Shown: positions 47,909 through 57,198, counted from the first letter of the stretch. The stretch is DNA of 64,000 bases from Gudongella oleilytica (GCF_004101785.1 NZ_CP035130.1:1426001-1490000), one strand, 5' to 3'. Notes: generated by a model not told the origin, from the sequence alone. Numbers and translations are program-made.

Positions 47909-49309
47909 TTATTGCGAAGCCAATTGGTAAATAGCTTTTGAGTATATATCTGCAAGATCAACAAGGTGCTCTATGGATATATATTCATCCTTCTGATGTG
48001 CAACATCTGGCTGACCTGGGAACATGGGTCCAAATGCAACAGCATTTTTGGTAGCTCTTGCGTAGGTTCCACCGCCTATGGTTATTGGTTTTGATTCCTT
48101 ATCTCCTGTATGTTCCTGATAAACCTTCATCAACGTTTCCACAAGGAAGTTATCCACCGGAACATATAGTGGCTTGGAATCAGATTTTCCCTCTACCAAC
48201 AGGATAGGTGTATCCTTAAGGTTTTCCCGGATCCCATCATATACCTCCTTAGCAGCCGACTTTATGGGATACCTGACGTTTATTGTAATAATAATCTCGT
48301 TATCCTTTAACGCTATCATTCCTACATTAAAATTTAGCTTCCCGGATACGTCATCCTCCAGACCGCACCCAATCTTCTCACCATGATGATTATTGGCAAG
48401 CCTTTCGTTGTATAAACGAATAAAGCTGCACATCGAACATCCGCCATTGTATACTGCTCCAAGAAAACTCATTAGATGTGTTATTGCATTTTCTCCTTTT
48501 TCAGGGGTGCTCCCATGTGCAGAGATGCCTCTGGCATCTATTACCAGGTCATCTCCCAAGCTGGTAAGAGTAACAGGTAAATTTTTTTCATCAGTAAATT
48601 TATCGAAGGCTGCTTTGAATAAAACTTTGTCTTTCACACTCAGCACAGCTTTAGCACTGTCTGGGACCATATTTGGTGCAATTCCTCCATTAAGCTCCTT
48701 AATAAAAACCTCACAGTCCTCTGACTGATGCAGCTTGTACTTAAGGTTGAAAATAATTATACCCTTCTCTCCATGGATGACTGGAAATTCAGCATCCGGA
48801 GTAAATGCCATATCAGGATGCTCTACCTTTGAAAAGTAATGCTCCATACATCTCCAGCCTGATTCCTCATTCAACCCAAGAATGAGTCTGACCTTCCTCT
48901 TCAGGCTGATTCCACTGTCTTTGATTGCTTTCATTGCATAAAGGGCCGCCATAGCTGGCCCTTTATCGTCAGTAGTTCCTCTTCCATAAATCTTACCGTT
49001 GTGTATTTCTCCTCCATAGGGTGGATATGTCCATCCATCTCCTTCAGGGACCACATCGAGGTGGGCAAGTATTCCCAAAGTTTCCTCACCATCACCCATT
49101 TCAAGGTGTCCGGCGTAGCCATCCAGATTTAAGGATCTGAAGCCCATGCTCTCGCCCAACTCCAGAAAATGATTTAGTGCTTCTTGGTTTCCTTTTCCAA
49201 AGGGCATGCCTGGCAGTTCGGACTCTTCAACTGATTTGATCCTTATGCTTTCCTGGGTGGATTTTATTAAATCAGCTTTCATGGCATCGATATATCGTCT
49301 GAATTCCAT
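47909..49309 (-). CDS. pepV: Dipeptidase PepV (M20 family)
   Basis: A 466-residue dinuclear zinc peptidase that splits dipeptides in the cytoplasm. Metal ligands are seen in ILAHLDVVPEGDGW (His near 85), YGRGTTDDKGP (Asp near 118), GLNEESGWRCMEHY (Glu pair near 153) and TPDAEFPV; the last His is in PDVAHQKDEYI near 440. The lid domain with the catalytic His sits in 180-380. Substrate may include D-Ala or beta-Ala dipeptides. No terminator is seen before the infC promoter. Confidence 0.93.
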   Translation of the reverse strand: MEFRRYIDAMKADLIKSTQESIRIKSVEESELPGMPFGKGNQEALNHFLELGESMGFRSLNLDGYAGHLEMGDGEETLGILAHLDVVPEGDGWTYPPYGGEIHNGKIYGRGTTDDKGPAMAALYAMKAIKDSGISLKRKVRLILGLNEESGWRCMEHYFSKVEHPDMAFTPDAEFPVIHGEKGIIIFNLKYKLHQSEDCEVFIKELNGGIAPNMVPDSAKAVLSVKDKVLFKAAFDKFTDEKNLPVTLTSLGDDLVIDARGISAHGSTPEKGENAITHLMSFLGAVYNGGCSMCSFIRLYNERLANNHHGEKIGCGLEDDVSGKLNFNVGMIALKDNEIIITINVRYPIKSAAKEVYDGIRENLKDTPILLVEGKSDSKPLYVPVDNFLVETLMKVYQEHTGDKESKPITIGGGTYARATKNAVAFGPMFPGQPDVAHQKDEYISIEHLVDLADIYSKAIYQLASQ

Positions 49310-49322
49310 TTAATTCCTCCAC

Positions 49323-51230
49323 TTAGATTATTTTCTTGCTTACCTCTTCAGAAAGCTTGTCGATGAATGCCTCCATGCTCATTTGGCCAAGATCTCCCTC
49401 GTCTCGCTTTCTTACGGATACTAAGCCTTCTTCAATTTCCTTTTCGCCGACTACCAACATATAGGGAATCTTCATCATCTGTGCTTCTCTAATTTTAAAT
49501 CCTATTTTCTCAGCTCTGTCGTCAGTTTCCACTCTAAAGCCCTTATCCTCCATTGTTCTTCTGATCTCATGTGCATAATCATTGAATTTTTCGGATATAG
49601 GAAGAACTGTAGCCTGTACTGGAGCCAGCCAAGCAGGGAATTTCCCAGCAAAGTGTTCAATCAATATTCCCATGAATCTCTCCATGCTGCCAAGTATAGT
49701 TCTGTGTACCATTACCGGTCTTTTCTTTTCATTGTCCTTGTCCACATAGGTCAGGTCAAATCTTTCAGGCATTTGAAAATCAAGCTGTATTGTACCGCAC
49801 TGCCAAGTCCTCCCTATAGCGTCCTCTAAGTGGAAGTCTATTTTAGGTCCATAGAAAGCACCGTCACCAGGATTTATCTTATACTCTATGCCCTTTTCAT
49901 CCAGTGCTTCCTGAAGACTTGTTGTCGCAAGCTCCCACTGCTCCTCAGAACCCATTGAATTCTCAGGTCTTGTTGACAATTCGATCCTGTACTTGAATCC
50001 AAATATGCCATATATATAATCAGCAAGGTCAATAGTTTTTTTAAGCTCCTCCTTGACCTGAGAAGGCAGCAAATATAAGTGAGCATCATCCTGCGTAAAG
50101 CTTCTAACTCGCATCAGTCCATGAAGCGCTCCTGAAAGCTCATGTCTGTGAACCAGGCCCAGCTCGCCCCACCTGAGAGGGAAATCCCTGTAGCTGTACA
50201 TCTTTGATTTGTAAACAAGTATTGAGCCTGGACAATTCATTGGCTTGATTGCAAAGGCACCTTCATCGATGGACGTAAAGTACATATTCTCCTTATAATG
50301 ATCCCAGTGACCGGATTGATGCCATAAATGCTCAGATAGTATAAGTGGAGTTTTTATTTCTCCATAGCCTCTCTTTGTATGCTCATCTCTCCAGAAGGTT
50401 TCAAGGATATTCCGGATTATCATTCCCTTTGGATGGAAAAATGGGAAACCAGGCCCCTCATCCTGCATACTAAAAAGATCAAGCTCTCTGCCCAGCTTTC
50501 TGTGGTCTCTTTTTTTGGCTTCTTCCAGCCTGTTCAGATATTCCTCAAGGTCCTTCTTCTTTTCATAGGTAGTACCGTATATCCTTTGGAGCATCTTGTT
50601 CTTCTCGTCGCCTCTCCAGTACGCACCAGCGATACTCATAAGCTTGATAGCCTTTACTCTCTTAGTATCGTATAGGTGAGGTCCAGCGCAAAGATCTGTG
50701 AATTCACCAAGCTTATAGAAAGAAATAATCTCTTCTGGCGGTAGGTTTTCGATAAGATCAACCTTATATACCTCTCCACTATCCTTAAAAAATTTCAAGG
50801 CCTCATCTCTTGACATTTCAAATCTTTCAAGCAAATAGCCTTCCTTGGCGATATTATGCATTTCATTCTCAATAAGCTCCAGGTCTTCCGGGGTGAATCT
50901 GTGTTCAGTGTCAAAATCGTAATAGAAGCCATTGTCTATTGCTGGCCCTATGGCAAATTTGACGCCTGGGAATAGCTTTTGTACCGCATATGCCATGATA
51001 TGAGCTGATGTATGCCAAAAAATCTTCTTACCCTCAGGATCCTCGAACTTCACCACTCTGAAGCTTGAATCTTCATTGATGCTTTCCTGCATCCCCATTA
51101 TCTTTTCATTAACAACAGCTCCTACGGCAACTCTTGCCAAGCCTTCAGATATATCAGCAGTTACGTCATATACCTTGATGCCTCTCTCATATTCCCTGAC
51201 TGTTCCGTCAGGCAAAGTCAAACGTATCAT
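49323..51230 (-). CDS. thrS: Threonine--tRNA ligase
   Basis: Class II synthetase of 635 residues. TGS domain (1-60), editing domain with HTSAHIMAYAVQKLFP (about 75-90) and DLCAGPHL (about 180), catalytic core with zinc ligands in MNCPGSILVY and RHELSGALHGLMRVRSF, and the HGTP anticodon-binding domain (about 535-635, VLPISEKFNDYA). It charges tRNA-Thr and clears Ser-tRNA-Thr. A T-box leader precedes it. The stop lies 13 nt before pepV, so both may share one transcript. Confidence 0.97.
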   Translation of the reverse strand: MIRLTLPDGTVREYERGIKVYDVTADISEGLARVAVGAVVNEKIMGMQESINEDSSFRVVKFEDPEGKKIFWHTSAHIMAYAVQKLFPGVKFAIGPAIDNGFYYDFDTEHRFTPEDLELIENEMHNIAKEGYLLERFEMSRDEALKFFKDSGEVYKVDLIENLPPEEIISFYKLGEFTDLCAGPHLYDTKRVKAIKLMSIAGAYWRGDEKNKMLQRIYGTTYEKKKDLEEYLNRLEEAKKRDHRKLGRELDLFSMQDEGPGFPFFHPKGMIIRNILETFWRDEHTKRGYGEIKTPLILSEHLWHQSGHWDHYKENMYFTSIDEGAFAIKPMNCPGSILVYKSKMYSYRDFPLRWGELGLVHRHELSGALHGLMRVRSFTQDDAHLYLLPSQVKEELKKTIDLADYIYGIFGFKYRIELSTRPENSMGSEEQWELATTSLQEALDEKGIEYKINPGDGAFYGPKIDFHLEDAIGRTWQCGTIQLDFQMPERFDLTYVDKDNEKKRPVMVHRTILGSMERFMGILIEHFAGKFPAWLAPVQATVLPISEKFNDYAHEIRRTMEDKGFRVETDDRAEKIGFKIREAQMMKIPYMLVVGEKEIEEGLVSVRKRDEGDLGQMSMEAFIDKLSEEVSKKII

Positions 51231-51243
51231 TTTTATTCCTCCT

Positions 51244-51468
51244 TAAAAAAATAAGGCCCATCATCCCTGCTGAATGCAGGGACGAAGGACCGTGGTTCCA
51301 CCCTAATTATACTCATTTTGGTTAACGCTCTTTGCGTACTTCCTTTCGGAATATGCTCCGGGGTGGTTTTCGGATGAATATCATCAGAAAGGCTTTCAGC
51401 CATGGCCTTTCTTCTCTTGCATGCTTTTTCATCCTACTCGTCCCATCTTTGCATTTCATATTTATGTT
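51244..51468 (-). promoter_or_regulatory. T-box leader of thrS
   Basis: Minus-strand RNA with stem I (GATGGGACGAG near 51446), AGAGAAG and a GGCTG apical loop, a specifier region GAAAACCACC (ACC threonine codons at 51367-51362), the T-box AGGGTGGAACCACGG (51303-51289) and a terminator CCCTGC/GCAGGG (51262-51280) with seven T. Uncharged tRNA-Thr should allow readthrough. Confidence 0.93.
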
Positions 51469-51474
51469 GTATCA

Positions 51475-51503
51475 ATTTTACCAGCAAACCCTTATAGTGT
51501 CAA
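51475..51503 (-). promoter_or_regulatory. Promoter of thrS
   Basis: TTGACA (51503-51498), 17 bp, TAAAAT (51480-51475) on the minus strand, just after the hisS stop. Confidence 0.8.
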
Positions 51504-51521
51504 GACATTGTTGTCCTGTGG

Positions 51522-52841
51522 TTAATGGATTTCCCGCAGCTTTTGTATGACGCCTTCGATGGAAAGTCTGGTCTGCTCACCGGTCTTCATATTTCTAAGA
51601 GTATACATACCGCTTGATTTTTCTTCCTCTCCGATCACTGCCACATACGGTATTCCCAGCTTATCAGCGTAATTGAACTTCTTCCCAAGCTTTGCATCCT
51701 CAAGATAAATCTGCGCATATACATCCTCGGCTCGAAGCTTTGCAGCAAGCTGGATACCTTCAGCCGAATATCCTTCCATAGGTATTACAAGGACCTTTGA
51801 AAGATGGTAGTTCTCAGAGGAAATAATCCCTGCCTCCTCCAGTTGATAGAATAACCTTGTCAGTCCGATCGAAATCCCTACTCCTGGTAGCTTCTGGTTT
51901 GTATAATGAGATGCAAGGTCATCGTATCTTCCTCCGGAGCATACGCTTCCTATATCAGGGTAATCGTTCAGGATAGTTTCATATACTGTACCTGTGTAAT
52001 AATCCAAGCCTCGAGCAATGGTAAGATCCAAGGCATAGTTTTTTTCCGGTACACCGAATAACTTTAGATAACCTACGACTGTCCCTATCTCTTTTACTCC
52101 TTCCAGAAACACTTCGTGCTCAATATTCAGAGAGTTCAGGCTATCAATTATTTCAGCCGGTGAACCCTTGATCCCGATGAAACCAATTATAGATTCGATA
52201 CTGTCCTTATCGATGCCATTGGCAAGCAGCTCTTCGGTGACCTTTTCCAGGCCAATTTTCTCCAGCTTGTCAACAGCTCTCATAACTATGTGAGGATCTT
52301 CAACTCCCAGTGAGGAGAAGAATCCGGTCAGTATTTTCCTGTTATTCATTCTTATAGTGAAATTGTCGAATCCAAGGTCCTTAAACGTTGAATAAATAAC
52401 ACTCGGTATCTCGGCATCATTGATTATATCCAGGGAACCATTACCAATTATATCAATATCTGCCTGATAAAATTCCCTGAACCTTCCCCTTTGGTTTCTT
52501 TCTCCTCTGTATACCTTTGCTATGTGATACCTTCTGAAGGGAAAAGCAAGTTCTGAATAATGCTGAGCGACATATCTCGCCAATGGGACTGTAAGATCAA
52601 ATCTCAAGGACATTTCCGTGCTCCCCTTAACCACCTGATAAATCTGTTTTTCGGTCTCACCGCCACCCTTAGCCAGCAATACCTCAGTTTTCTCAATTAC
52701 AGGTGTATCTATGGGTAAAAATCCAAACTTTTCATAATTCTTCCTTACAGTATCCATCATGTTGTTGAACAGCATTTGACTTTGTGGTGTCAGTTCCATG
52801 AATCCAGGTAATATGGAAGGCTTTACAATATTCTTGCTCAT
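51522..52841 (-). CDS. hisS: Histidine--tRNA ligase
   Basis: Class II synthetase of 439 residues. Motif 2 RYHIAKVYRGERNQRGRFREFYQADIDIIG (seen as YRGERNQRGRFREF near 120) and the His-specific GLDYYTGTVYE (about 268-278) with SVCSGGRYDDL are clear; the C-terminal 90 residues are the anticodon domain (VLVIPMEGYSAEGIQLA). A stand-alone histidyl enzyme and not HisZ, which lacks the second signature. GGGGGAAAGTGA precedes the ATG. No T-box is found in its 65-nt upstream gap. Confidence 0.95.
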   Translation of the reverse strand: MSKNIVKPSILPGFMELTPQSQMLFNNMMDTVRKNYEKFGFLPIDTPVIEKTEVLLAKGGGETEKQIYQVVKGSTEMSLRFDLTVPLARYVAQHYSELAFPFRRYHIAKVYRGERNQRGRFREFYQADIDIIGNGSLDIINDAEIPSVIYSTFKDLGFDNFTIRMNNRKILTGFFSSLGVEDPHIVMRAVDKLEKIGLEKVTEELLANGIDKDSIESIIGFIGIKGSPAEIIDSLNSLNIEHEVFLEGVKEIGTVVGYLKLFGVPEKNYALDLTIARGLDYYTGTVYETILNDYPDIGSVCSGGRYDDLASHYTNQKLPGVGISIGLTRLFYQLEEAGIISSENYHLSKVLVIPMEGYSAEGIQLAAKLRAEDVYAQIYLEDAKLGKKFNYADKLGIPYVAVIGEEEKSSGMYTLRNMKTGEQTRLSIEGVIQKLREIH

Positions 52842-52906
52842 TCACTTTCCCCCTTACTAAAAGTATCTGGTCTTTATTTTATCATTGTTTTCTGATAGAT
52901 TGTACA

Positions 52907-53641
52907 TCAAAATGTAAGAATCGTTCCGATATCAATGACTTGCTCCTGGCTTAATTGAATATGCCTGATATTGTATTTGCCTAAAAACTCATTTATAATA
53001 CCCCACGACGGGTGATGGGTAAGGCTTCCCGCAATCAAAAGCTCTCTTTCTGACAACAACCCCATTGATCCACCTATGAACCCGTAGTTTAGTCCCGGGA
53101 GTCTGATGTGGCCATGCTCGATCAAAAGTATATCATATCCGATTTCCCTGAGGCTTGCTGCTAAGCCTACGTCAGAAGTAATACCCTGTGCCTCACCGAT
53201 AATTGCCAGAGAGCACTTGCTGTACCCTTGCCTTACGTTCAATATCTGCAGGTCTCCAGATCTTAACTCTGCCTCAGCAATTTCATCGAGGTGATCCTGG
53301 CTGCATATGACTCTATTCCCGAGAATCGCCGCATTATACTTTATATTGGCAGGATACTTGTACCCTGGTTCGCCAGCTCCCTTTATAACCACAAAATCGA
53401 AAGGTTCAAGCTTATCCCTGTAGTATTCATATACAGAGGGTGCAACAACAAGCTTTTTATAGCCAACAGGGAGCATAGCAATGTCCGGGTGATTGGATAT
53501 CGCTTTATATACACCAACAAGTGGTATCGTTTCAATGATATTCTCAATATGCTCTCTTAAACCTGATTTAACTGCTTCAGGCGCATCTCTGCTTATGATT
53601 GCCAGGCTTGCTCTTGACTCAGGTACATAGGGATTTTTCAT
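52907..53641 (-). CDS. DUF6873-like protein, possible guanidine-modifying-enzyme fold
   Basis: About 244 residues, soluble, no signal. The central part ILNVRQGYSKCSLAIIGEAQGITSDVGLAASL (seen as YSKCSLAIIGEA and ITSDVGLAASL near 140-165) and GFIGGSMGLL (near 188) resemble the repeating beta-beta-alpha-beta units of amidinotransferase/GME-fold proteins, which fits the DUF6873 family from memory; catalytic residues cannot be assigned. GGAGG sits 5 nt before the ATG at 53641, while an ATG at 53653 overlaps that SD. The gene begins only 11 nt after the T run of the tRNA-Cys terminator, and hisS follows after 65 nt. Confidence 0.6.
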   Translation of the reverse strand: MKNPYVPESRASLAIISRDAPEAVKSGLREHIENIIETIPLVGVYKAISNHPDIAMLPVGYKKLVVAPSVYEYYRDKLEPFDFVVIKGAGEPGYKYPANIKYNAAILGNRVICSQDHLDEIAEAELRSGDLQILNVRQGYSKCSLAIIGEAQGITSDVGLAASLREIGYDILLIEHGHIRLPGLNYGFIGGSMGLLSERELLIAGSLTHHPSWGIINEFLGKYNIRHIQLSQEQVIDIGTILTF

Positions 53642-53651
53642 TTTATCCTCC

Positions 53652-53687
53652 ATAACACAAAACCCTTCTTAGGTCATAAGAAGGGTT
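53652..53687 (-). terminator. Intrinsic terminator after tRNA-Phe-Gly-Cys
   Basis: An 11-bp stem (53661-53671 with 53677-53687) followed on the minus strand by TTTTGTGTT. The following SD begins almost at once, so some readthrough into the DUF6873-like gene is possible. Confidence 0.85.
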
Positions 53688-53697
53688 GACTTCGTTT

Positions 53698-53771
<74 letters not shown>

Positions 53772-53776
53772 TCGTA

Positions 53777-53851
53777 TGGAGCGGAAGACGAGATTCGAAC
53801 TCGCGACCCTCGCCTTGGCAAGGCGATGCTCTACCACTGAGCCACTCCCGC
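53777..53851 (-). tRNA. tRNA-Gly(GCC)
   Basis: 75 nt with CCA; anticodon loop TTGCCAA. Second glycine tRNA of the window, complementing TCC in the rrn cluster. Confidence 0.95.
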
Positions 53852-53873
53852 ATTTCCATTTGATGTACTATTG

Positions 53874-53949
53874 TGGTGCCCAGAGCCGGAATCGAACCAG
53901 CGACACGTGGATTTTCAGTCCACTGCTCTACCGACTGAGCTATCTGGGC
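53874..53949 (-). tRNA. tRNA-Phe(GAA), copy 2
   Basis: 76 nt with CCA, identical to 20332-20407. Confidence 0.96.
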
Positions 53950-53984
53950 CGGTTTAACCTTTCCGGGCTGATGTCACAATAGCA

Positions 53985-54013
53985 AGTATACATTATTGCC
54001 CTCTTATTGTCAA
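53985..54013 (-). promoter_or_regulatory. Promoter of tRNA-Phe-Gly-Cys
   Basis: TTGACA (54013-54008), 17 bp, TATACT (53990-53985) on the minus strand, overlapping the 3' end of hslO. Start near 53978, about 30 nt before tRNA-Phe. Confidence 0.8.
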
Positions 54014-54880
54014 TAAGATTTTCTCCAGATCTTCCTTGTCAAATCGGTATTTCGTATTACAAAAATGGCATACTACCTCACTTTCGCCATCCTCTTCGAT
54101 TATGTCACGGATCTCCTTGTCGCCCAGACTTACGAGGACATCCCTTATCCTTTCAACTGAGCAGTCGCAATGATACTTTAGCTCGAGTGTATCCGTGATC
54201 TCCATATCAAAGCCAGGTAGAAGAGAGTTCATTATCTCCTCAGGTGTCATACCTTTATCAACCATCGTTGAAATAGGTTCAGCGTTCCTAATGGATTCCT
54301 CTATTTGGGAAATTTCCTCCTCCGTAATAAATGGTAAAACCTGGATCATATAGCCTCCTGCAGCTTTACAGGTTATGTCTTTGTCTATCAATACTCCAAG
54401 ACCTACTGCTGTTGGGAATTGCTCCGAAACCATGTAGAAGTTTGCTATGTCTTCAGCTATCTCTCCAGTCAAAAGACTCGTCTGGCCTATATACGGTTCC
54501 TTTAAGCCCAGGTCCATTATGACAGTAACTGTTCCATCATTACCAACTATCCTTCCGACATCAAGCTTTTTGTCAGGTGTACTTGGGGCATCGGCACCTG
54601 GATTGTCCACAAGTGCTTTCAATTCCCCTTTGTTATTCCCAACAACTATTATAGAACCAAGCGGTCCTCCACCTGATATCTTTAATGTCAATTTGTCTCT
54701 TTCGTTTTTCATGGTTGCAGCCATCATAGCGGCTGCAGTGATGGCTCTTCCAGCTGCAGCAGTAGCCGTTGGTGAAGAGCCGTGCAGTCTTCTGAATTCT
54801 TCAACTATACCTGTTGTAGAAGCAGCAAACATTCTAAGCCTGCCCAGCTTATCCATGCTCCTAATCATATAATCCTTCAC
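53993..54880 (-). CDS. hslO: Redox-regulated chaperone Hsp33
   Basis: 295 residues. A holdase that is switched on by oxidation when its zinc is released. The four zinc cysteines are seen in the C-terminal CDCSVERI (CxC, about 237) and CHFCNTKY (CxxC, about 270); the N-terminal chaperone domain has GRAITAAAMMAATM and GGYMIQVLP. Start is GTG at 54880 with AAAGGGTG before it. It follows the methyltransferase gene by 24 nt. Confidence 0.95.
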   Translation of the reverse strand: MKDYMIRSMDKLGRLRMFAASTTGIVEEFRRLHGSSPTATAAAGRAITAAAMMAATMKNERDKLTLKISGGGPLGSIIVVGNNKGELKALVDNPGADAPSTPDKKLDVGRIVGNDGTVTVIMDLGLKEPYIGQTSLLTGEIAEDIANFYMVSEQFPTAVGLGVLIDKDITCKAAGGYMIQVLPFITEEEISQIEESIRNAEPISTMVDKGMTPEEIMNSLLPGFDMEITDTLELKYHCDCSVERIRDVLVSLGDKEIRDIIEEDGESEVVCHFCNTKYRFDKEDLEKILLTIRGQ

Positions 54881-54904
54881 TATATCACCCTTTTCTGTAA
54901 TTTA

Positions 54905-55648
54905 CTATAATTTAGTTGCGACGTAATTTATCCTTTCAGATTCGTTACTAAAGCTTTCAAAGCTGAAGGCCTCATATGCCTCAATATTTTGAAAACCAGC
55001 TTTTAACAGAAGCTCTTTTATGTCTTCTGTTCTATATGCCCTCTCTTGATGGACCTCATCGAATCGTTTGTAGTTTAGTCCATCATCTGTTACGAAAAAA
55101 GTCAAAATGAAATCCACTATCCCTGTTTCTTCATCAAGCTGGTTTTCCCAAGTGTAGAAAACATGCTCCCTGTCCTCTAGGAAAATATTATTTCCGAGTA
55201 TATTCCTTAGCTTATGCTCGGAGTTTAAGTCAAATATGAATATACCTCCTGGCTTAAGGTGCCTGTATACATTTGCGAATGTCTTCTCAATATCTCTTTC
55301 ATCCAATATATAGTTTATACTATCGCATATAGCCAAAACAACATCATAGCTTTTATCCATTTTGAAGTTTCTCATGTCCATGTTGAAAAGTCTCAGCCCT
55401 TTGTATTTCCTAAGCTTATTGCCCGCAAGAGCAAGCATCTCCTCCGAGGAATCAAATCCATCTACAAAGTAGCCTGTCCTGAGGAGTTCCTTTGTAAGAT
55501 TTCCAGTGCCACATGCCATCTCAAGGATATTTTTGCCATTCAAGCCTTTGTTGGCAATGATGTCATTGATGTACTTTCCCCACTTATTATAGTCGAAATC
55601 ATCCATTAATTGATCATATAGAATTGAAAATTTGTCGTAAGTACCCAT
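54905..55648 (-). CDS. Class I SAM-dependent methyltransferase, substrate unknown
   Basis: 247 residues. Motif I ILEMACGTGNLTKELL (about 40-55) binds SAM, followed by VDGFDSSEEML, the acidic ribose-binding region, and YDVVLAICDSINYI (about 104). GGIFIFDLNSEHKL (about 135) is motif post-III. The family is widespread in Bacillota upstream of hslO or beside CPBP proteins; the acceptor is not known. GGAGG precedes the ATG. Confidence 0.88.
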   Translation of the reverse strand: MGTYDKFSILYDQLMDDFDYNKWGKYINDIIANKGLNGKNILEMACGTGNLTKELLRTGYFVDGFDSSEEMLALAGNKLRKYKGLRLFNMDMRNFKMDKSYDVVLAICDSINYILDERDIEKTFANVYRHLKPGGIFIFDLNSEHKLRNILGNNIFLEDREHVFYTWENQLDEETGIVDFILTFFVTDDGLNYKRFDEVHQERAYRTEDIKELLLKAGFQNIEAYEAFSFESFSNESERINYVATKL

Positions 55649-55658
55649 AAAAACCCTC

Positions 55659-56597
55659 CTAACCAGCGAGAAAATACATATAGTTTACAATGGCGAATAG
55701 GCCAATGGTTACAAAAACAGGAACCCAGTATACTCGCTGATTATCATCCCACTCATAGAAACCCTCATCTAAAACCTCCGTTTCGTGCAGAGGTTCCTGA
55801 GATTTGGGAAAATATTTGAGTATCAGAAATAAGATCACCAGTGAAAAGAGCCCCCACCCTGCAAGTAGTACTAAGGCTGCTATAGCTTCAAGCCCTGATG
55901 GAAGCTGTGGTGTTCCGGATGCGACCTCCTCCAGCCTCTCAAGCATACTTGAGGCAGCAAAACCAATCGAAAGAGCAATGCCATTGTTAAGTGTATGTCC
56001 AATTATAGTTGCGTACAGGCTTTTTGTCTTTATCATTATTATCCCCAGGATCAACCCTAAAAATGCAGGCCCCAGGAAGTTCATAAGATTGAAGTGAAAT
56101 AATCCAAAAAGCAGCGACGAAAGGATCAATGCCTTCTTCTCTCCCAATCTGCCATAAGCAGACTGCATCGTACCCCTGAACATTACCTCTTCACATATTC
56201 CTGGTGTTACCGCGATAACAAAAAGTGCAAGCCAGTACTCTGGCCAGCTCGATGGAATAGGCACCCCGGTGGGAAGACTGTCACTTACTGAATTTAGAAA
56301 TAGCATCATAATATAATTCAGAAATACGGCTATAGGATAGGCAAATATCATAGTAAGAACAGTGAATAATCCCTGTTTCAAACTAATTGGATTCAGCTTT
56401 AAAACCTTCTTCAGGGAATACCCTCTGAGCTTAAGGAAGAGGATGTTTGGAAGGAGTATTATTAGATATTCTGTTATCAGAATTCCGGTATAAAGTTCTT
56501 TTCTCTGAACCAACCCCCCTACGAGAAGGAATGCCAGACCGAGCGAAAGGTATAAAATATTTACTCCGTTAGGAGATGGAATTCTCTCTGTTCTCAC
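55659..56597 (-). CDS. CPBP family intramembrane metalloprotease
   Basis: 312 residues with about eight membrane helices. The Abi/CPBP motifs are EEVMFRGTMQ (EExxxR, about 140), FGLFHFNLMNFLG (about 170) and IGHTLNNGIALSIG (HxxxN, about 198), which form the zinc-glutamate active site within the membrane. Such proteins act in prenyl-protein, bacteriocin immunity or signalling roles; nothing here decides. Start is GTG at 56597 behind GGAGGAAG. A CACCTGC/GCAGGTG hairpin (56626-56646) separates it from hpt, without a good T run. Confidence 0.88.
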   Translation of the reverse strand: MRTERIPSPNGVNILYLSLGLAFLLVGGLVQRKELYTGILITEYLIILLPNILFLKLRGYSLKKVLKLNPISLKQGLFTVLTMIFAYPIAVFLNYIMMLFLNSVSDSLPTGVPIPSSWPEYWLALFVIAVTPGICEEVMFRGTMQSAYGRLGEKKALILSSLLFGLFHFNLMNFLGPAFLGLILGIIMIKTKSLYATIIGHTLNNGIALSIGFAASSMLERLEEVASGTPQLPSGLEAIAALVLLAGWGLFSLVILFLILKYFPKSQEPLHETEVLDEGFYEWDDNQRVYWVPVFVTIGLFAIVNYMYFLAG

Positions 56598-56625
56598 TGA
56601 ATCACTTCCTCCGAATCAATAAATA

Positions 56626-56646
56626 CACCTGCAGCAAGTGCAGGTG
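56626..56646. terminator. Hairpin between hpt and CPBP gene, weak terminator
   Basis: CACCTGC pairs with GCAGGTG in a 21-nt hairpin. Only TATTTATTG follows on the minus strand, so termination would be partial. Confidence 0.4.
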
Positions 56647-56654
56647 ATGTTTAA

Positions 56655-57197
56655 TTACTCAAATGTAAAAATATAAGGTATATTCCTGTAGTGATCTCCG
56701 TAGTTCAGACCATATCCGACTATGAACACATCGGGTATCTCATACCCAACGTAGTCCGGCACAAGATCCACCTGCCTACGGCTTGGTTTGTCAAGCATTA
56801 CGCAGATTTTGATCGAAGCTGGTTCCCTCTCCTCCAGATGCTCCATTACCTTCAATAATGTATGACCTGAATCGATTATATCATCGACTATCAGTACGCT
56901 TTTACCTTTAATTTCACCTCGTATATCCTGCAGAATCTCAACTCTTCCTGATGATATCTCAGCGTGTCCGTAGCTTGCTGTTGTCATAAATTCAATTTCT
57001 ACCGGAATGTCCATTTCTCTGGCAAGATCGGCAGTAAAAATGAAGCTGCCTCTCAGAAGAGACACTATTACGAGGTCCTTGCCCCTATAGTCTTTGCTGA
57101 TCTCCTTGCCCATTTCCCTGACTCTGTTGCTTATTTCATCCCTGGAAATTAAAACCTTCTCTTTTTTGTCCTCAAACAAGTCAGTCTCTCCCTTCAA
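56655..57197 (-). CDS. hpt: Hypoxanthine phosphoribosyltransferase
   Basis: Salvages hypoxanthine (and guanine) to IMP/GMP with PRPP. LVIVSLLRGSFIFTADLAR (about 46-64) and the PRPP loop SVLIVDDIIDSGHTLLKV (about 100-117) are diagnostic, with VDLVPDYVGYEIPDVFIVGYGLNYG typical of HPRT near the end. 180 residues from the TTG at 57197, which follows GGGGAG by 8 nt; another TTG at 57179 with GGGAG is also possible (174 aa). Its start lies one base after the stop of a 39-aa ORF, so the two should be coupled. Confidence 0.94.
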   Translation of the reverse strand: MKGETDLFEDKKEKVLISRDEISNRVREMGKEISKDYRGKDLVIVSLLRGSFIFTADLAREMDIPVEIEFMTTASYGHAEISSGRVEILQDIRGEIKGKSVLIVDDIIDSGHTLLKVMEHLEEREPASIKICVMLDKPSRRQVDLVPDYVGYEIPDVFIVGYGLNYGDHYRNIPYIFTFE

Positions 57198-57198
57198 C

